Shown: positions 12,262-25,700, numbered from the stretch's first letter. The stretch is 64,000 nucleotides of DNA from Caenorhabditis elegans (GCF_000002985.6 NC_003279.8:5890001-5954000); one strand, 5' to 3'. Program-made: numbers and translations. The notes: generated by a model from the sequence alone, not told the origin.

Positions 12262-14639
12262 TTAATATTGTTGAGGCTGTGAAGACGGAGCAGGCCATTG
12301 TTGTTGCTGTTGTTGAGGTTGGGGAACAGAATTCGGTGGGCATGCGTACTGTGGTTGTGCTCCAGGAGCCGGATAGTGTTGTGGAGGATATTGTTGTGGC
12401 TGCTGTTGTTGGACAGGACCGGTAGGTGGGTAATATGCTCGGTTTGGCTGAAAAATACGATTTTTTGAATTGATAGGCATTACCGTGAAGCTTAGAATGA
12501 AAAATTTCAGTTTTCTAAATATTTTTTTCTGAATAAAAACTGACTGGTTGCTGATAGTTGTACTGTTGCATTGGTTGTTGGTACATTCCTTGACTTTGAT
12601 GCTGAAATCCTCCCTTCTGAATCGCATCATCATAAAGTGCGAGCACATCACGAATAGCCACATCGATTTGTGCTAGAGAGTTGCTCTGTCGATCAATACT
12701 AGCCAAATGTGCATCAATGAGATTTCCTTGAGCATACGAGGCGGCTTCTAGTTGGGCCAAATCCTCTGGATCCTGTCGTTCACCGGTAGGATCACATTCA
12801 TGGAGTACTTGAAGACAACGAACAAGGATTGCTTCATTAATTGAGGCTACAACTTCTGGGGCTTTCTGTGATGAATCCGTCTCTTTTGATTTTAGATCAT
12901 CGAGTTGATTAGTAACGAAGCTGGATGGGAAAAGTCCCTGTTGGGTACCAATACGACCAGTCCACCAGTGGGGATTGCTGCAAAAAATTGTTTTTTTTTT
13001 GATAATTGATAGAAGCAGTCAGTAACGAAAAGGTTCGGTATGATTAATTTTAAATTACAAAAAAAAAAACTGAAGAACTTCCTGATTTGATTTTTAAGCG
13101 ATTGCTTTCAATTTAAACTAGAACACATTTTTGTTGCTTACCTTTCATCAGTAATTGTAATAATATCTCCAGCAACAAAAGATAATTCATTGCTTTCAGC
13201 AGCCTCAAAATCGTATAACGCTCGAACATTCTTTTCCGGAATATTCGAATTAGTCTGAACTGCTGGACTACTTGCTTTTGCTGATGGATACATTGTGGAT
13301 GTTGATTTTTTTGCTTTTTCCTGTTTCTCTGCATCCGCCAATGAAGCAGCAATGGCTTTTGCGATTGCTTCTTCTTCCTGAGCAGATCCAACCTATAATA
13401 ATTATTAATTTTTGATATTTATTGCCGCGAACTTCCACAACTCACATAATTCGGATCATTTGCAAACTTTGCATCAATCGCTTTCGTTTTACTTTTTGGA
13501 TCATCCACAACAAATGAGTAGCCATCAGCAACAAGATTTTTGTGAAGAGTGACGATAAGTGACAGTGATTGTTCAGTTTTGCATTCTGTATCCACCCATT
13601 TTTGAACAGTTAATCGCATTTTTTCAGCAACTTGGCGTTGACTCTATAATAATTGTAAATTTTTGTATTTTTTTTTGTAAACGCGGTGAAATGTATCGTA
13701 TTTTCGTATTATACTTATTTTTCTAACTCTATTTCTCTTTTTTATCTCTTTTCTGCGTATACTATATCTATTAAAGAAATACAAAACTTCATGAAAGAAA
13801 TTTTGATATTTTGTTTAACAATTTCAGATTTAAACAAAAACTCACCGATGTACAAAGAGCTTTGAGTTCATTGATAAATTGTGCAGACGATACTTCCTTT
13901 CTGAATCTTTCTTCACAGTTTGCCCAACACGAATCAAGTACAGAAATCGCTAGAAGGACAACATGAGGATCACGATTGTTGAGACGTTTACGAAGTGATT
14001 TGATTCCTGTTTTCGATCCCTCGAAGTCGTTATTAATCTGAAAATTTTAAACTAAAACATTAAGTTTAGTCCAAAATCAATGATTTTCGGTGAAAATCAG
14101 CTAGCAAATTTAAGGAGGAAATTTTAATTTTAAAATATGATTTTTTATCAAACGACAAAGAATTCTATCTATAAATCAGTGAAAAGGTTTATACATTTTT
14201 TAAAACAAATTGAACGAACCATATCACAAAATGCGAGAATTCCCTCCCAATTCTCAACAGTGATAGTTGGAGCAGTGATTTTTCCGAGCAAATCCTCATA
14301 AGCAGACATTGGAAATGACTTTTGTTTCTGAAAATATAAAAAAGGAATATTACGAAAGAAAATTGAATCAATAACGGGTTTGCTTGTTGAATGTGTTAGT
14401 CGGGTGAACTGAAAGAGAGAGTGTAGGGGGATGAAGAGACATTAGACGGGTTAAGACACTGACGCATATGCTTTGTGTGTTCGTTCGTGCACACTTTTTT
14501 CTATGTTTTTGTTTTGTTTTCTTCCTTTCCGAAAACTTAATCATTTTTTACTGAATGAAAAAAAATCTATTTGAATGAACAATTACTCTTAACACTATTT
14601 TTAATTAAAGTAGAGATAGGAAAACGAACAAACCTTCAT
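12262..14639 (-). CDS. stam-1: STAM-family endosomal sorting adaptor (VHS, UIM, SH3, Gln-rich tail)
   Basis: Coding exons in 5'-3' order on the minus strand: 14639-14634, 14327-14220, 14037-13846, 13643-13446, 13392-13142, 12977-12545, 12447-12262; 457 residues. A VHS domain spans roughly residues 10-140 ([33 protein letters not shown]). A ubiquitin-interacting motif ([13 protein letters not shown]) follows. An SH3 domain comes next, with ALYDF, WWTGRIG and GLFPSSFV. The tail is rich in Gln, Pro and Tyr. This is the STAM/Hbp layout. With Hrs, STAM forms ESCRT-0, which binds ubiquitinated cargo on early endosomes. The first exon encodes only Met-Lys; an in-frame Met at residue 9 is an alternative start. 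The Q-rich tail fits the older prion-like (pqn) naming. The name is from memory of the locus; the domains are seen. Confidence 0.9.
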
Positions 14640-16710
14640 TGTTACAGCAGACTTTCAGCACGTGATCAGGTTCAATTGAATGAGTCTCACTGAAACTGAA
14701 TATTTATTTCGAAATAATTTTCAAAAGCGTGATATTTAAAATATTGAGGGCAAAGACGATCGATATTCAATTTAGTTTGAGCAATTTGTTTATTTTTTCG
14801 AAAAAATGAATACTTTTGCCTTTCGCAATCGCAGATTTTCGAGAACTTGCGTCTCACGCGTGTACCAATCACATTCATGCGTTTAATTGAAAAAAAAAAC
14901 ATTTTAAAACTGCAATGCACATTTTTATAGAAAAATTAAATAACTTTCGAGAAAAATTAAATTCCAAAGAGAAGAAAGATTGTGGAATAATTCAAAAAAA
15001 ATGATCTGAACAACTGTAGAATTCGTGGCAGACCCTCATGCTACAAATCGCGCGCTCCTTTAATCTTTCAAATTTTTTTCTCTGTTTAAACATGTTTTTT
15101 TTTAATTTTCAGTGTCCATGCTTTTTCTAAACTTTTAAAACTAAATGTTACTCAATAATTAGTTCAAAATTATTAAAAGTAGATTACTGGGACGTTTTTA
15201 ATGTTTTTTCCTAAAAAATAATACTTTAGAACCTGAAAACGCTTCGTAACAAAATGTTCAATTTTTCGTTTTCAAAAAAATTTGTTCAGACTTCTATTTA
15301 TTCCATTCATATTTCTTACTTCTCATCGTAATAGAATTTTTAAAAATTGTTGAAAAAAAATCCAAATCCAAATTGTTTATAAGCACAATTGTTTGCACTT
15401 TCATTGTTGATTCCACCTGCTTTTCGTTCTTTTCTCTCTCTCTCACCACTCTTCCACTCTGTGTTCATATAAATTTTCATTTCCGTTCGATTCTCTTCAC
15501 CTAATTCGTCAAAAAGGGGCCCAACAACAGCCACAAGCGGTAGCTGCTGCCGATAGCGAGCCATAAAAATACATCGAAAACGACACGAAACATTATCGAT
15601 TTAGTTATTTTTTCTATCTAGAGCCAATTCATATTTTTCTATCTAGAGCCAATTCACACGAATTTTTGCATGTGCTTATCAGTTTTTCGACGAAATTTTG
15701 TAAACTTGGCGAGTTGATATAGATTAATCAGTGTAATTTGTCCTGTGTACACTGTCTAGAGTTTCCATGTTTGATTTTTTTCAAATTTCAAGTTTGTGGT
15801 TTGCAAATAGCTTTGAAATTTTACTGAATGTTCTAGTTTTTTACTAACTCATTTGAATTTTGTAATTCAATGAAATTATATAAGTATTATTCTGGATCGG
15901 TTATCAATTTAATCGAAAAAGACGAAAAGTCAATCGACTTGATCATGCAATCCGCGCAAAACTGGTCTATGGCATGCGTAATACAACACATAATGTTCAT
16001 CACCAACCCCGTGCCTCCCAAAATACACATTGGTACTCATTTTACTCACAAAAACTTTCATAACTTCTTTCTTTAAAGTTATATTTTATTCTTAGTCTTC
16101 TATATCGAAATTTTTTTTTGAAATTCGGTTTTAAACCTTAATGGTTTTAATTATTAATTAAAGTTAAAAGTGGACTACGACTAATGGGGAAATTATTAAA
16201 AACTATTCATATGCTGTTGAAATTACCGAATCTCGTTATAAAGATTTTCAAAAAATTTTGGAATTTTTTATTTCGAGTCAAATTTGAAAAATCTAAATCA
16301 CTGTCGCATGTTTGAATCTCCACAATGTTGGAATATAAGTATTTTAAACATAATTAAGTCAAAAAATCGAAGAAAAATTCCATAATTTCCAAATTTTTTG
16401 ACAATTTTATTATGACATTTAGTCATTTGGTCACAGCATAGGAATTATTTTACACATTCCCCACTGGCAGTAGCCAACCTTCAAGAGAACAACTAATAGG
16501 TTGTTAAAAATAATATTCCTAATGTCTGTTCTGAATATTTTCGGTACAATTTTTGAAAAAAATTTCAAAAAAATATTCTTTCGAATTTTTTCTTAAAAAC
16601 TTATCTCTTACCTTCAGTTTCCTCGGTTAATTAAAAATCCTAGACTATTTTATCTTTTTTCAGTCATTCCAAAATCTATGTAAAGTGGATTGCATCGAAT
16701 CAGCAACAAA
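14640..16710. promoter_or_regulatory. Divergent upstream region between stam-1 and the MROH1-like gene
   Basis: About 2.1 kb with no supported gene. It should carry the control regions of both flanking genes, which point away from it. A 25-base tandem duplication (unit starting CTATCTAGAGCCAATTC) lies at about 15607-15657. A fragment containing CCCCACTGGC at about 16459 belongs to a small dispersed repeat also seen near 3054 and 17650. A polypyrimidine tract plus TTTTTTCAG ending at 16663 is a likely trans-splice or 5'UTR acceptor for the downstream gene. Confidence 0.45.
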
Positions 16711-19700
16711 ATGGCAGCAACCAGCCAGGTTTCTAGCTTGTTGGGTAAGATTTGCTTTAAAAATGTTTTGAGACCTGAAATTGGATTTTTAATAATTTGG
16801 TTTATAAATTTGAAAGAATTTAATATAAAACTGTAATTAAAATATCAGTTTCGTAGTAATCCCATCTAATTATTATATTTCGATAATTTCAGACCTGATA
16901 ATGAGTCTTCTGGACACAGCAACCACCTACCAACACCAAGAAAGTGTGAAAAATGAAGTAGCAGAATCATTGAAAACAATAGGATCACATCAACCAAATG
17001 TTCTATTAACTGCGTGTCATCAATATTTATTACAGAATCCCAAGGTATATTAATTTTCTTATTAAAATTTTTTGAAAAAGTAAAATTTTCAGCTCGGTGC
17101 GTTCAAACGGGCGTTTGTTCTTCAAACAATTTCAATATGCGTAGATAATTGTGAAGTAGTTTCGAAATTAGATGAACAAATAATAATGTTGATCATAAAT
17201 CTTGCAACTCAAGAAATGAACATGACAAAAGATACTGACGTTGAATGGGCAGAATCTTCGATGGAAGTTCTTGTTACTCTGGCAAAGAATACACGATTTG
17301 TTAGCCACGTCATCGATGCAATTCTACAGAAATTTCCACCTGGACAAACGACAAGTCCTCATCGATATATAGTGTTAACTATGGCTACGATTGCAGTTCA
17401 TAATCGTGAGTTGTATAAAAATAGGAATAGTAGTAGTGCCAGTGTGGAAGTTGCTCTAAAAAATGCCTAAAGACCAAATATCATAGTAAAAAAATGTTAT
17501 AAACTGTCTGCTTTTGAAAAGTGGAAAAATCTCAGTAATTGCCATTTTTGAATGTCAATAAATTGTTTTTTTTTTTCTAAAATTTTTCAATAAAAAGCTA
17601 AAAAGTCTTACTATGGTATTCGGCACCATAGTGGTTTTTAACAATTTCCCCACTGACGCTACTCCAACTTAAAATTTTTAAATAAATAAATATCCCTTTT
17701 GATTAATTTATCAGCATAAAAATATTTCAGCATTCGGTTTGGTTCCATTTCTAACCGATATTCTTTCCCGAACAGTTCCTCTTCTACAACACGTGAAAAC
17801 GGATCCGTTAAGGTAACTTAAAGAAGTGGTTTTAATTACAAATATTCAAATTTTTAGATGTGCATGGGCTCGAGCTATTTGCTCATTCTGTGAAGCAGTC
17901 AGAGAATGTGAAACAGAAAGGCCAAAAGAAGCATCAGAGGAATATATTGGTGATCATTCACGTCCAAATTCAGCATCAGGGCATTGTCAAGAAGTATCGA
18001 ATAGAGCCACTTATTCCGATCAAACCGAAGCAGTTTATGATGTGATTTTTAGTTGGATTTATAGCAAAGATCCCAAGGTAAGCTAAAATATCATTTACTA
18101 TATATAAAGCGCTTATTCCGTTTGTCCATAGTTTGTAGTCTATGTAGTCTTTGTAGTCTGCGAAGTTTTAGCTTCTGGAGGGATGGTGAGTTGGGGTTAG
18201 TGTAAGGATATAGTCGGGGTACTGTAGTGGTACAATAGTGGTACGGTAGGAGTACTGTATGATTACGGTAGTTTCAGAAAAATTTGTTTTCAGCTCCAGA
18301 AGTCGGGGGCCGCGCCGAAGGTGCGGTCCACGGCTGGTATTAAGATAAGAGACAATTCATTTAATTTTTAGACACGTGGAGAAGCTGCAGAATGTGTTGG
18401 TGAATTGTGTCTAATGATAAAACAAACTCGCCTGGTTGAAGATGTTAAGAAAATTGTGACAAATATGATACCTTTATATCGAAAATCATATAACGAATCG
18501 CACATGATCACTCAAGGAATTTGTCGATTTTTAGAAGCTGCATGTGTCGATGAAACATGCCCATTGGAACCATATCTTGAAGATATTCTTAATGCACTTT
18601 TCCCAAATGCTTGTCTCGATCCAGATGATACTACAGTAACCCTTAGTACTCAAGCAATCAAGAATCATTCCGAAGCTTTTCGATGTTTTGATGTTGCTGC
18701 TACTAGATTTGCTGATCGAATTGTATACTATCTTCTACATAAAATGCAAAACGTTGCGGATTCTCAAAAACTTGGTGCTATAAACGTTTTGAGACATCTT
18801 CTGAATGCTACTGGGCAGCATATGGAAGATAAGAGATCTCTATTGACAATGGGATTGAAGAAACTTCTTGCTGCTGAAAACACTACTAGTATTCGAGTAA
18901 GTTTTTTTAAAAATAATTTTTGAATGAAAAAATTAGTTTTCTGAGATAACCGACATTTAATATATGCCCTAAACGACAGAAAACAATTAGTATGCCAAAT
19001 ATAAATGAGAAAAAATTTTAATGAATTTTTTTTTAATTTTTCAAAGATTGCCGACAAATAGATTAACTCAACCCGTTATTCATTTTCCAGCTACATTGAA
19101 AAAAGAAACCATTAAAAGTTTTTAAAAATCTATAATTTTTTACAGTTATATTTGAAATATTTGGAGACAGGTTCTCTGTCATTTAAGACAAAAATCCCAC
19201 AGACGGTTATATATCTTAAAAAGAAAAAAAAATTCTAAGTGCATGTTTTAATCACCATCAAGTCACAGGTCAAACGAGCAATAGTTCAACTTTGTGTCGC
19301 TCTTGCTGATCATTCATACGTGGATGCAGAAGGTGGAGACTATGTAATTGCATTTCTTGTAAGAAATCTTGTTGGACCAACTGAACAAGAATCCGCAGCC
19401 AAGAAAGTTGAAGTTGATGTTGCTGGGTTAAATCAACTACGAACACAATGTGCACAGGCTCTCTATACAATTGCAAATACATGTGTTTGTGCGACAAAAC
19501 TTTTATGGCCATATCTACTTGAATTTATATGCTGTGAAAGGTATACACCAGTTGTTGGAGATTTGTGCAAGTGTTTGAGAACATTAGTTAGTCGAGAAGT
19601 TGAAGCTGGACGCAAGATGGACTATGTTACAGGATTTGATAATCGTATGTTTATTTTATATTCTTCATATTCTCAAAAATCAAGAAAATTGTTAAAAAAC

Positions 19701-22700
19701 CTGTACGGTACGGTCTCGACACGACAAATTTCTATTGAATGCGATAAAGTACGCGCCTTTAAAGAGCACTGTAATTGAAAAATCTCGTTTCAATGATTTT
19801 TTCATAGTTTTTTCACGATTTGTTAAAATAATTTTTAATCGAAAACTGAAATGTCAACGAAACTTTATGCGGAAAGTTTGAAGCTACAGTGCACTTTAAA
19901 GGCTCACACCTTTAAAATATGTTCAATAATAAGTTGTCGTGTCAAGACCAGATTCCTTGTTTTTGGAGAAAAATTTCACAAAAAAAATTCAATTTAAAAA
20001 ATCAAATTTCTCAACAAAAAACTCGATTTTTTCATTAAAAAAAACGAAGTCTTTGTAATAACTTAACCATTTTCAGCTAAAGTTGCTGGTCGTCATGCAG
20101 TTTTTGCACGTCTTTTCACATCTTTTTGCAATGCTCCATTAAATGGGCTACTCACAAGACGAGCTAGAGAAGCTGGTGGTCTCATTCAGGCAGTTGCACC
20201 ATGGTTCCACCCTTCGATGGAAGGACCAGCAGCTAGATGGAGTGAAAAGTTGGAACCTTTGCTGGATGGTAAGGATCTTTAAAATCATGTCATACATAGT
20301 TATTCTCAATTCAGAATTATCTACAACTGTATCATCCGGTGATTCTGCACCTGCTGAACTTCGTGGTCGAAAGATTGCCAGATGGCATGAAGCATGTCTT
20401 GATTGGCTCTCAGCATGTGTGGCAGTTGTCCCAGAAGGAGATTGGAGACAAGATTTGGCTGCTGCGATGGGAAAACAATTGGATATGTACAAGGAATTGA
20501 GCGATGAAAAATCATTTTTATTAAGATGTCTTGGAGTTACCCTTGCACGGATCACCGCGAAACAATTTGTAATAGATCATATGATGCTCATGTTCAAATC
20601 AGCATCTCATTCCGTGTTGACTGAAAGACAAGGATGTGCACGTGGAGTTGGATCTATAGCTACTTCACACATGGATTTGATTCTTATCGAGCTTGAAAAT
20701 GTTAGCAAATGGGAGCATGCAAGGAAAAGTAGCGGAATATTTGGTTTCATCAAAGACACAATGCCAATTCGACAGTATCCAGATATTGAAATGATTCATC
20801 TTCGAGCAACTCTGATGCTGTGTTATGGACATGTTGTGATGGCTTGTAGTTTGGATACAATTACCCAGAGACTACAAAATACAATTATTGTGTTCCTTCG
20901 AAATTATTTCGCCAATTCGAAACAAGAGACTGTTGTACGAGAAGCTATGTTGGAGACAATGCGATTGATTGCTACTGCAGTACATCCATCAAGAATCGGA
21001 GGAGAATGGAAGTTTGAGGCAAGAAATGAATTGTTAGCGTATGCAAAGGATTATTTGAATGGGGAAACACCGGAATGGTTGACGAGTTCGTTGAGATTGT
21101 TAGCTTGTAAAACGACAGCGGCATTAGTGTAAGTTATCATGTTAATTTCGATTTTAAAAATTGAGGTGTGCTATCACTTGTGGGTTTGTCTTAGACGTCT
21201 AAGAGTAGTTCAAAATTATGATTAAATGATCGGAGAATAAATACTTTTAGCTGTCAAAAATTGATTTTTTAAAATTAAATTCAAATTTAATCACAACAGA
21301 AAACATTCTTCACGAATTTACTTCAAGTTAGCAAAATAATAATGATATTTAAACAGTCCCAATCACAAAATTCCTATTTTTTGTCCGCCGAGGGCGCTGC
21401 GGCGGCGCGCAAATTAATATACCTTGGGATTCTGTAATAAATATTGATGACACGCAGTTAATAGAACATTTGGTTGATGTGATCCTATTGTTTTCAATGA
21501 TTCTGCTACTTCATTTTTCACACTTTCTTGGTGTTGGTAGGTGGTTGCTGTGTCCAGAAGACTCATTATCAGGTCTGAAATTATCGAAATATAATAATTA
21601 GATGGGATTACTACGAAACTGATATTTTAATTACAGTTTTATATTAAATTCTTTCAAATTTATAAACCAAATTATTAAAAATCAACGAAACTAGGACCAA
21701 AGTTTGGCCAACGTTTAGTGGGATAGTTTGCACTGGAAAAGTTAAACTTCGGTCAGACTTGGGCTAAACTTGGATGAAAATTTGGCTAAACTTGGGTAAG
21801 AAGCTGCTGAGAGCTAAAGTTGGGCAAGAAGCTGCAGGTAAATGCCGAGACTGTAGTACACAGTCATATTAGTGAAAATATAAAAGGAAACTTCATAAAA
21901 AATCCATGAAATACGAGAAAATTTGACTGAAAAACGAGAAAAAATCCACAAAAAGGTGGAGCCTATTTTCAGATTTTAATTATTTTTGCACAATTCTGGC
22001 ATTCAGTCTTTTTTTGCGTTTGTAAAATTTTTAAAAGTGTTAAAAATTATGCAAAACTAGAAAACAATGAGAAATATCTGAAACTAAACTCTACCTTTTT
22101 ATGGACTTCTTTGGGGTTTTCAGGCAAATTTTCTCGTGCTTCTTGAATTTTTTCCTTTTACAATTTCACTAATATCTCCGAGTACCACAGGTTAGAAAAA
22201 TAAGCCCACAAGTGATAATTCTTTTGTTAATTTTTTAAAACAAAAACCATTATTATTTCAGACAACTTGAACCTCCATTGTCTCCAGCTGATATTGAAGA
22301 TATTGGAACTGTTCTAACTAGACAAATCCTTCCAATGCAAAGAGAGAAAAGTGGCTTGAAAACTGTAAGTTTTTTTTGTCATTTTACGGACATTCTCCCT
22401 AATATTTGGTTCCTTCACATCCTTCTTCTGTTCCACTATCATTTTGACCACTTCTCACCTTAAAACTCAATCTCTAACAGTCCCAGTGGACTCGGTTCTT
22501 CTTTTCTTCCAGCTCGCTTTCGATATTTTCGACTATGCTTCCTCTTCAGTATTCTCAACATTCAGTGGATCAAGCAGTTCTCATACAAATATTTACATGA
22601 CACCTCCATTAACTGCCAACTCAGTTGCCGAGGGACCAAATGGAACACCGATACATCAGAGACATCGAGGAATTGGTGGAAAGGTGCTGATTTGCTGAAA

Positions 22701-25700
22701 AAAGTGTGGTCTAACAGAGAGTGTTTCCAACAACTACATAACTCATTATTTTTCTTTCAACTTTCTATCGAACTTTGAATTTTGAAAATACTTTAAAATT
22801 GAAAAAAAAAGTTCGACAAAAGGTTCGGAGAAAATATTGAGTAAATCATCATTATTCGTTTATAATTGTTTTTTGCTACTGACATGGCTTTTTGTTTGGA
22901 TATACTTTTTTGGTGCAACACATGGGAAACTTCGAATTTCAAACGTTTTCTATTTTTTTAAATTCAATTAAAACTTACCACAATAGAACATTCAGAGTAC
23001 GTTTGAAATTTGAAGGCATTATTATATTAAAAATATAAAAATTTTATTTACAGATGGAAGATGACGAATCTGCTACAATTATGGACGCAACAATGCATCA
23101 ATATGGTCTCGCATTAGAACAAATTGTTAGAATGGCTCCAACCACTCAAACTATTATGATCCTTCTCAAAGTGAGTAGTTCCTAAAAATTGGGGTTTAAG
23201 GGAAAATCGAAAAATCAAAAAAAAAAAAGTTCAGATAATTAATTGGAAAATTGACAATAAAATTCAATTTTTATAAATTTCTGTTTATGTTGATGAAAAA
23301 ATTATATTCATTCAAACATATTTTTTTTAATATTAGAAAAATAAGCAAAATTGTGGCAAATACTCTTTTACTACCTCATCTTTTACTACGTTGCTCTTTT
23401 ACTACGGTTTACTCTTTTACTACGGCCGTATTTTTTACTACGTTTTCCAATTTCGATTTTTTACTACGAAATGTATATTTTACTACGGTCGTTTTTTTTT
23501 ACTACAATGGCAGGTTGGATTTATTACTACGTTTTGTATCTTTTACTACGATTAACGATTTTTTACTACCTAATGAAAAAAAGAATATCAAAAGTTGGAA
23601 TTTGAAAGTAACCTTGTAGCAGATTTTAGGTATAATTACAATTTCATTCTGAAATCAACATGAAAGTTTCATAGCTGTGTTCTTTTTCCAACTTTTGAAA
23701 TATACTATTGTCTGAGCGGTTTTTAACTGAATCCGACGATATCATAACGGGAAAATGAAATTTATGAAAATTTTCCAAACAAAACTATTTTGAAACCTTA
23801 TTAGGCACTAATCAGTTATTGTAGAAAATCTCAATCTGTCGTTTTTGAAAACATTCCTGTCAACTTTGTGATTTGGCATAATAATAAGAAACTAGACAAG
23901 TAGGGCTCTATATACCCACATATCTTTTCGGGCAGAGGGAATGTGAAAAATTAATCAATCGCAAACTTGTTAAGCTTAAGATAAGGAACACTTTTCCCGG
24001 CAAACTATTTGAAAAAAAATCTGAATGGATCCAGATTCGAGCCAGCAATGACTCTACTGAAGAGCGCGCGCTTTACCACTTCTCCAAACAGACGAGTGGC
24101 GGCCGCGGTTCCAAGGAATATGTGAAACCAACCGAGCTGTACGAAGTAAGAAGCTTCCATTACTTTTTCAGATATTTAGTTCTGAAAACTTTGTCAACTC
24201 ACCTTATCAACAACTAAATGACCCTTCTTGTAGTTATTTCTACTGGAAAAAAAAGAATGTGCCTGTTAATAATATCCTGCGTATAAACGTTGTTGTCCAG
24301 TGAAAACCTTGTTTTCAAAAACGACAGATTGAGATTTTCTACAATAACTGATTAGTACCTAATAAGTTTTCAAAATAGTTTTGTTTGGAAAGTTTTCATA
24401 AATTTCATTTTCCCGTTATGATATCGTCGGATTCAGTTAAAAACCGCTCAGACAATAGTATATTTCAAAAGTTGGAAAAAGAACACAGCTATGAAACTTT
24501 CATGTTGATTTCAGAATGAAATTGTAATTATACCTAAAATCTGCTACAAGGTTACTTTCAAATTCCAACTTTTGATATTCTTTTTTTCATTAGGTAGTAA
24601 AAAATCGTTAATCGTAGTAAAAGATACAAAACGTAGTAATAAATCCAACCTGCCATTGTAGTAAAAAAAACGACAGTAGTAAAAGATACGAATCGTAGTA
24701 AAAAATCAAATTCGGAAACCGTAGTAAAAAAAACGACCGTAGTAAAAGATACATTTACACTCAAAATAAGAAAACTGCGTGGCGTGTACGGCAGAAAACC
24801 TAATATTTAGGCCCCGCCTTTTTCTCGTCCACTCACTGAGAAAAGGCAAAAATTCGGGGACCAACCAATATCAGGCCGCCGACATCCTGCGGGTTCCGCG
24901 CGCCGCTATGTTTAACTCGTTGTGGGCGCGGCAAGCTGTCTCCGCCCGCTGCGAGTTAAACATAGCGGCGCGCGGAACCCGTGAGATGTCGGCGACCTGA
25001 TATTGGTTGGTCCCCGAATTTTTGCCTTTTCTCCGTGAGTGGACGAGAAAAAGGCGGGGCCTAAATATTAGGTTTTCTGCAGTACACGCCACGCAGTTTT
25101 CTTATTTTGAGTGTAGTAGTAAAAATCGAAATTGGAAAACGTAGTAAAAAATACGGCCGTAGTAAAAGAGTAAACCGTAGTAAAAGAGCAACGTAGTAAA
25201 AGATGAGGTAGTAAAAGAGTATTTGCCCAAAATTGTAAAAAAAATTTTTTTTTTAGTTAAAAATAGAAAAACCGATACCTTTTATTGGAACTCTGTATGT
25301 TTTTCCAAATTCAAAATAATTTAAACAATTTTCCAGATCCTCCTCCCATATTATGGAAAGCAAGCTGATCATGAAAGAATTCGAGCAGTCGATATGACAG
25401 TCCTGGTTCTACGTGTTTATTATGAATGTGCAGAGGACATATCATTGGGGCATGCTTCAGATTTTGAGCCATTGAGCTCACTTCTCGGACGTCTGGCTCC
25501 ACGTCTTATTGATCTTCTTGCTCATGTTCGACTTCAAGCCTTATCAGCAATTCATTGGACACTACGACTTGCCTATATGCACAAAGGACATGGAAGAGAT
25601 GCTGATCAAAGTCTATTTTCTTATTCTGGATTTGTTGAGAAATATTTGACAAGTGGAGATGTAAAATTAGAAGGACAGAAGGAAAAATTGGCAATTGAAG

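Larger units (their letters stand above)
23355..25227. mobile_element. Long foldback element built from TTTTACTAC repeats, in intron 12
   Basis: Arms are 23355-23852 and 24311-25227, in inverted orientation around a loop of about 460 bases. The outer part of each arm is an irregular tandem of TTTTACTACG / CGTAGTAAAA units. The inner part is unique sequence that pairs almost perfectly (for example GTCGTTTTTGAAAAC at the inner left end with GTTTTCAAAAACGAC at 24311). The right arm is longer because it carries a nested 356-bp palindrome and one extra copy of an about 60-bp repeat unit. No transposase frame is present, so it is a foldback-type non-autonomous element. Confidence 0.8.

Noticed and set aside
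23351..23619. Phe/Tyr/Leu-rich frames around 23251-23619 and 24558-24764 that resemble membrane proteins
   Set aside because: They are translations of TTTTACTAC repeats in an intronic foldback element, with no start context or splice support.
24779..25092. Two 73-residue frames on opposite strands (24779-25000 + and 24871-25092 -) that look like homologous proteins
   Set aside because: They are the two readings of one palindromic repeat. The similarity comes from the inverted arms, not from coding.
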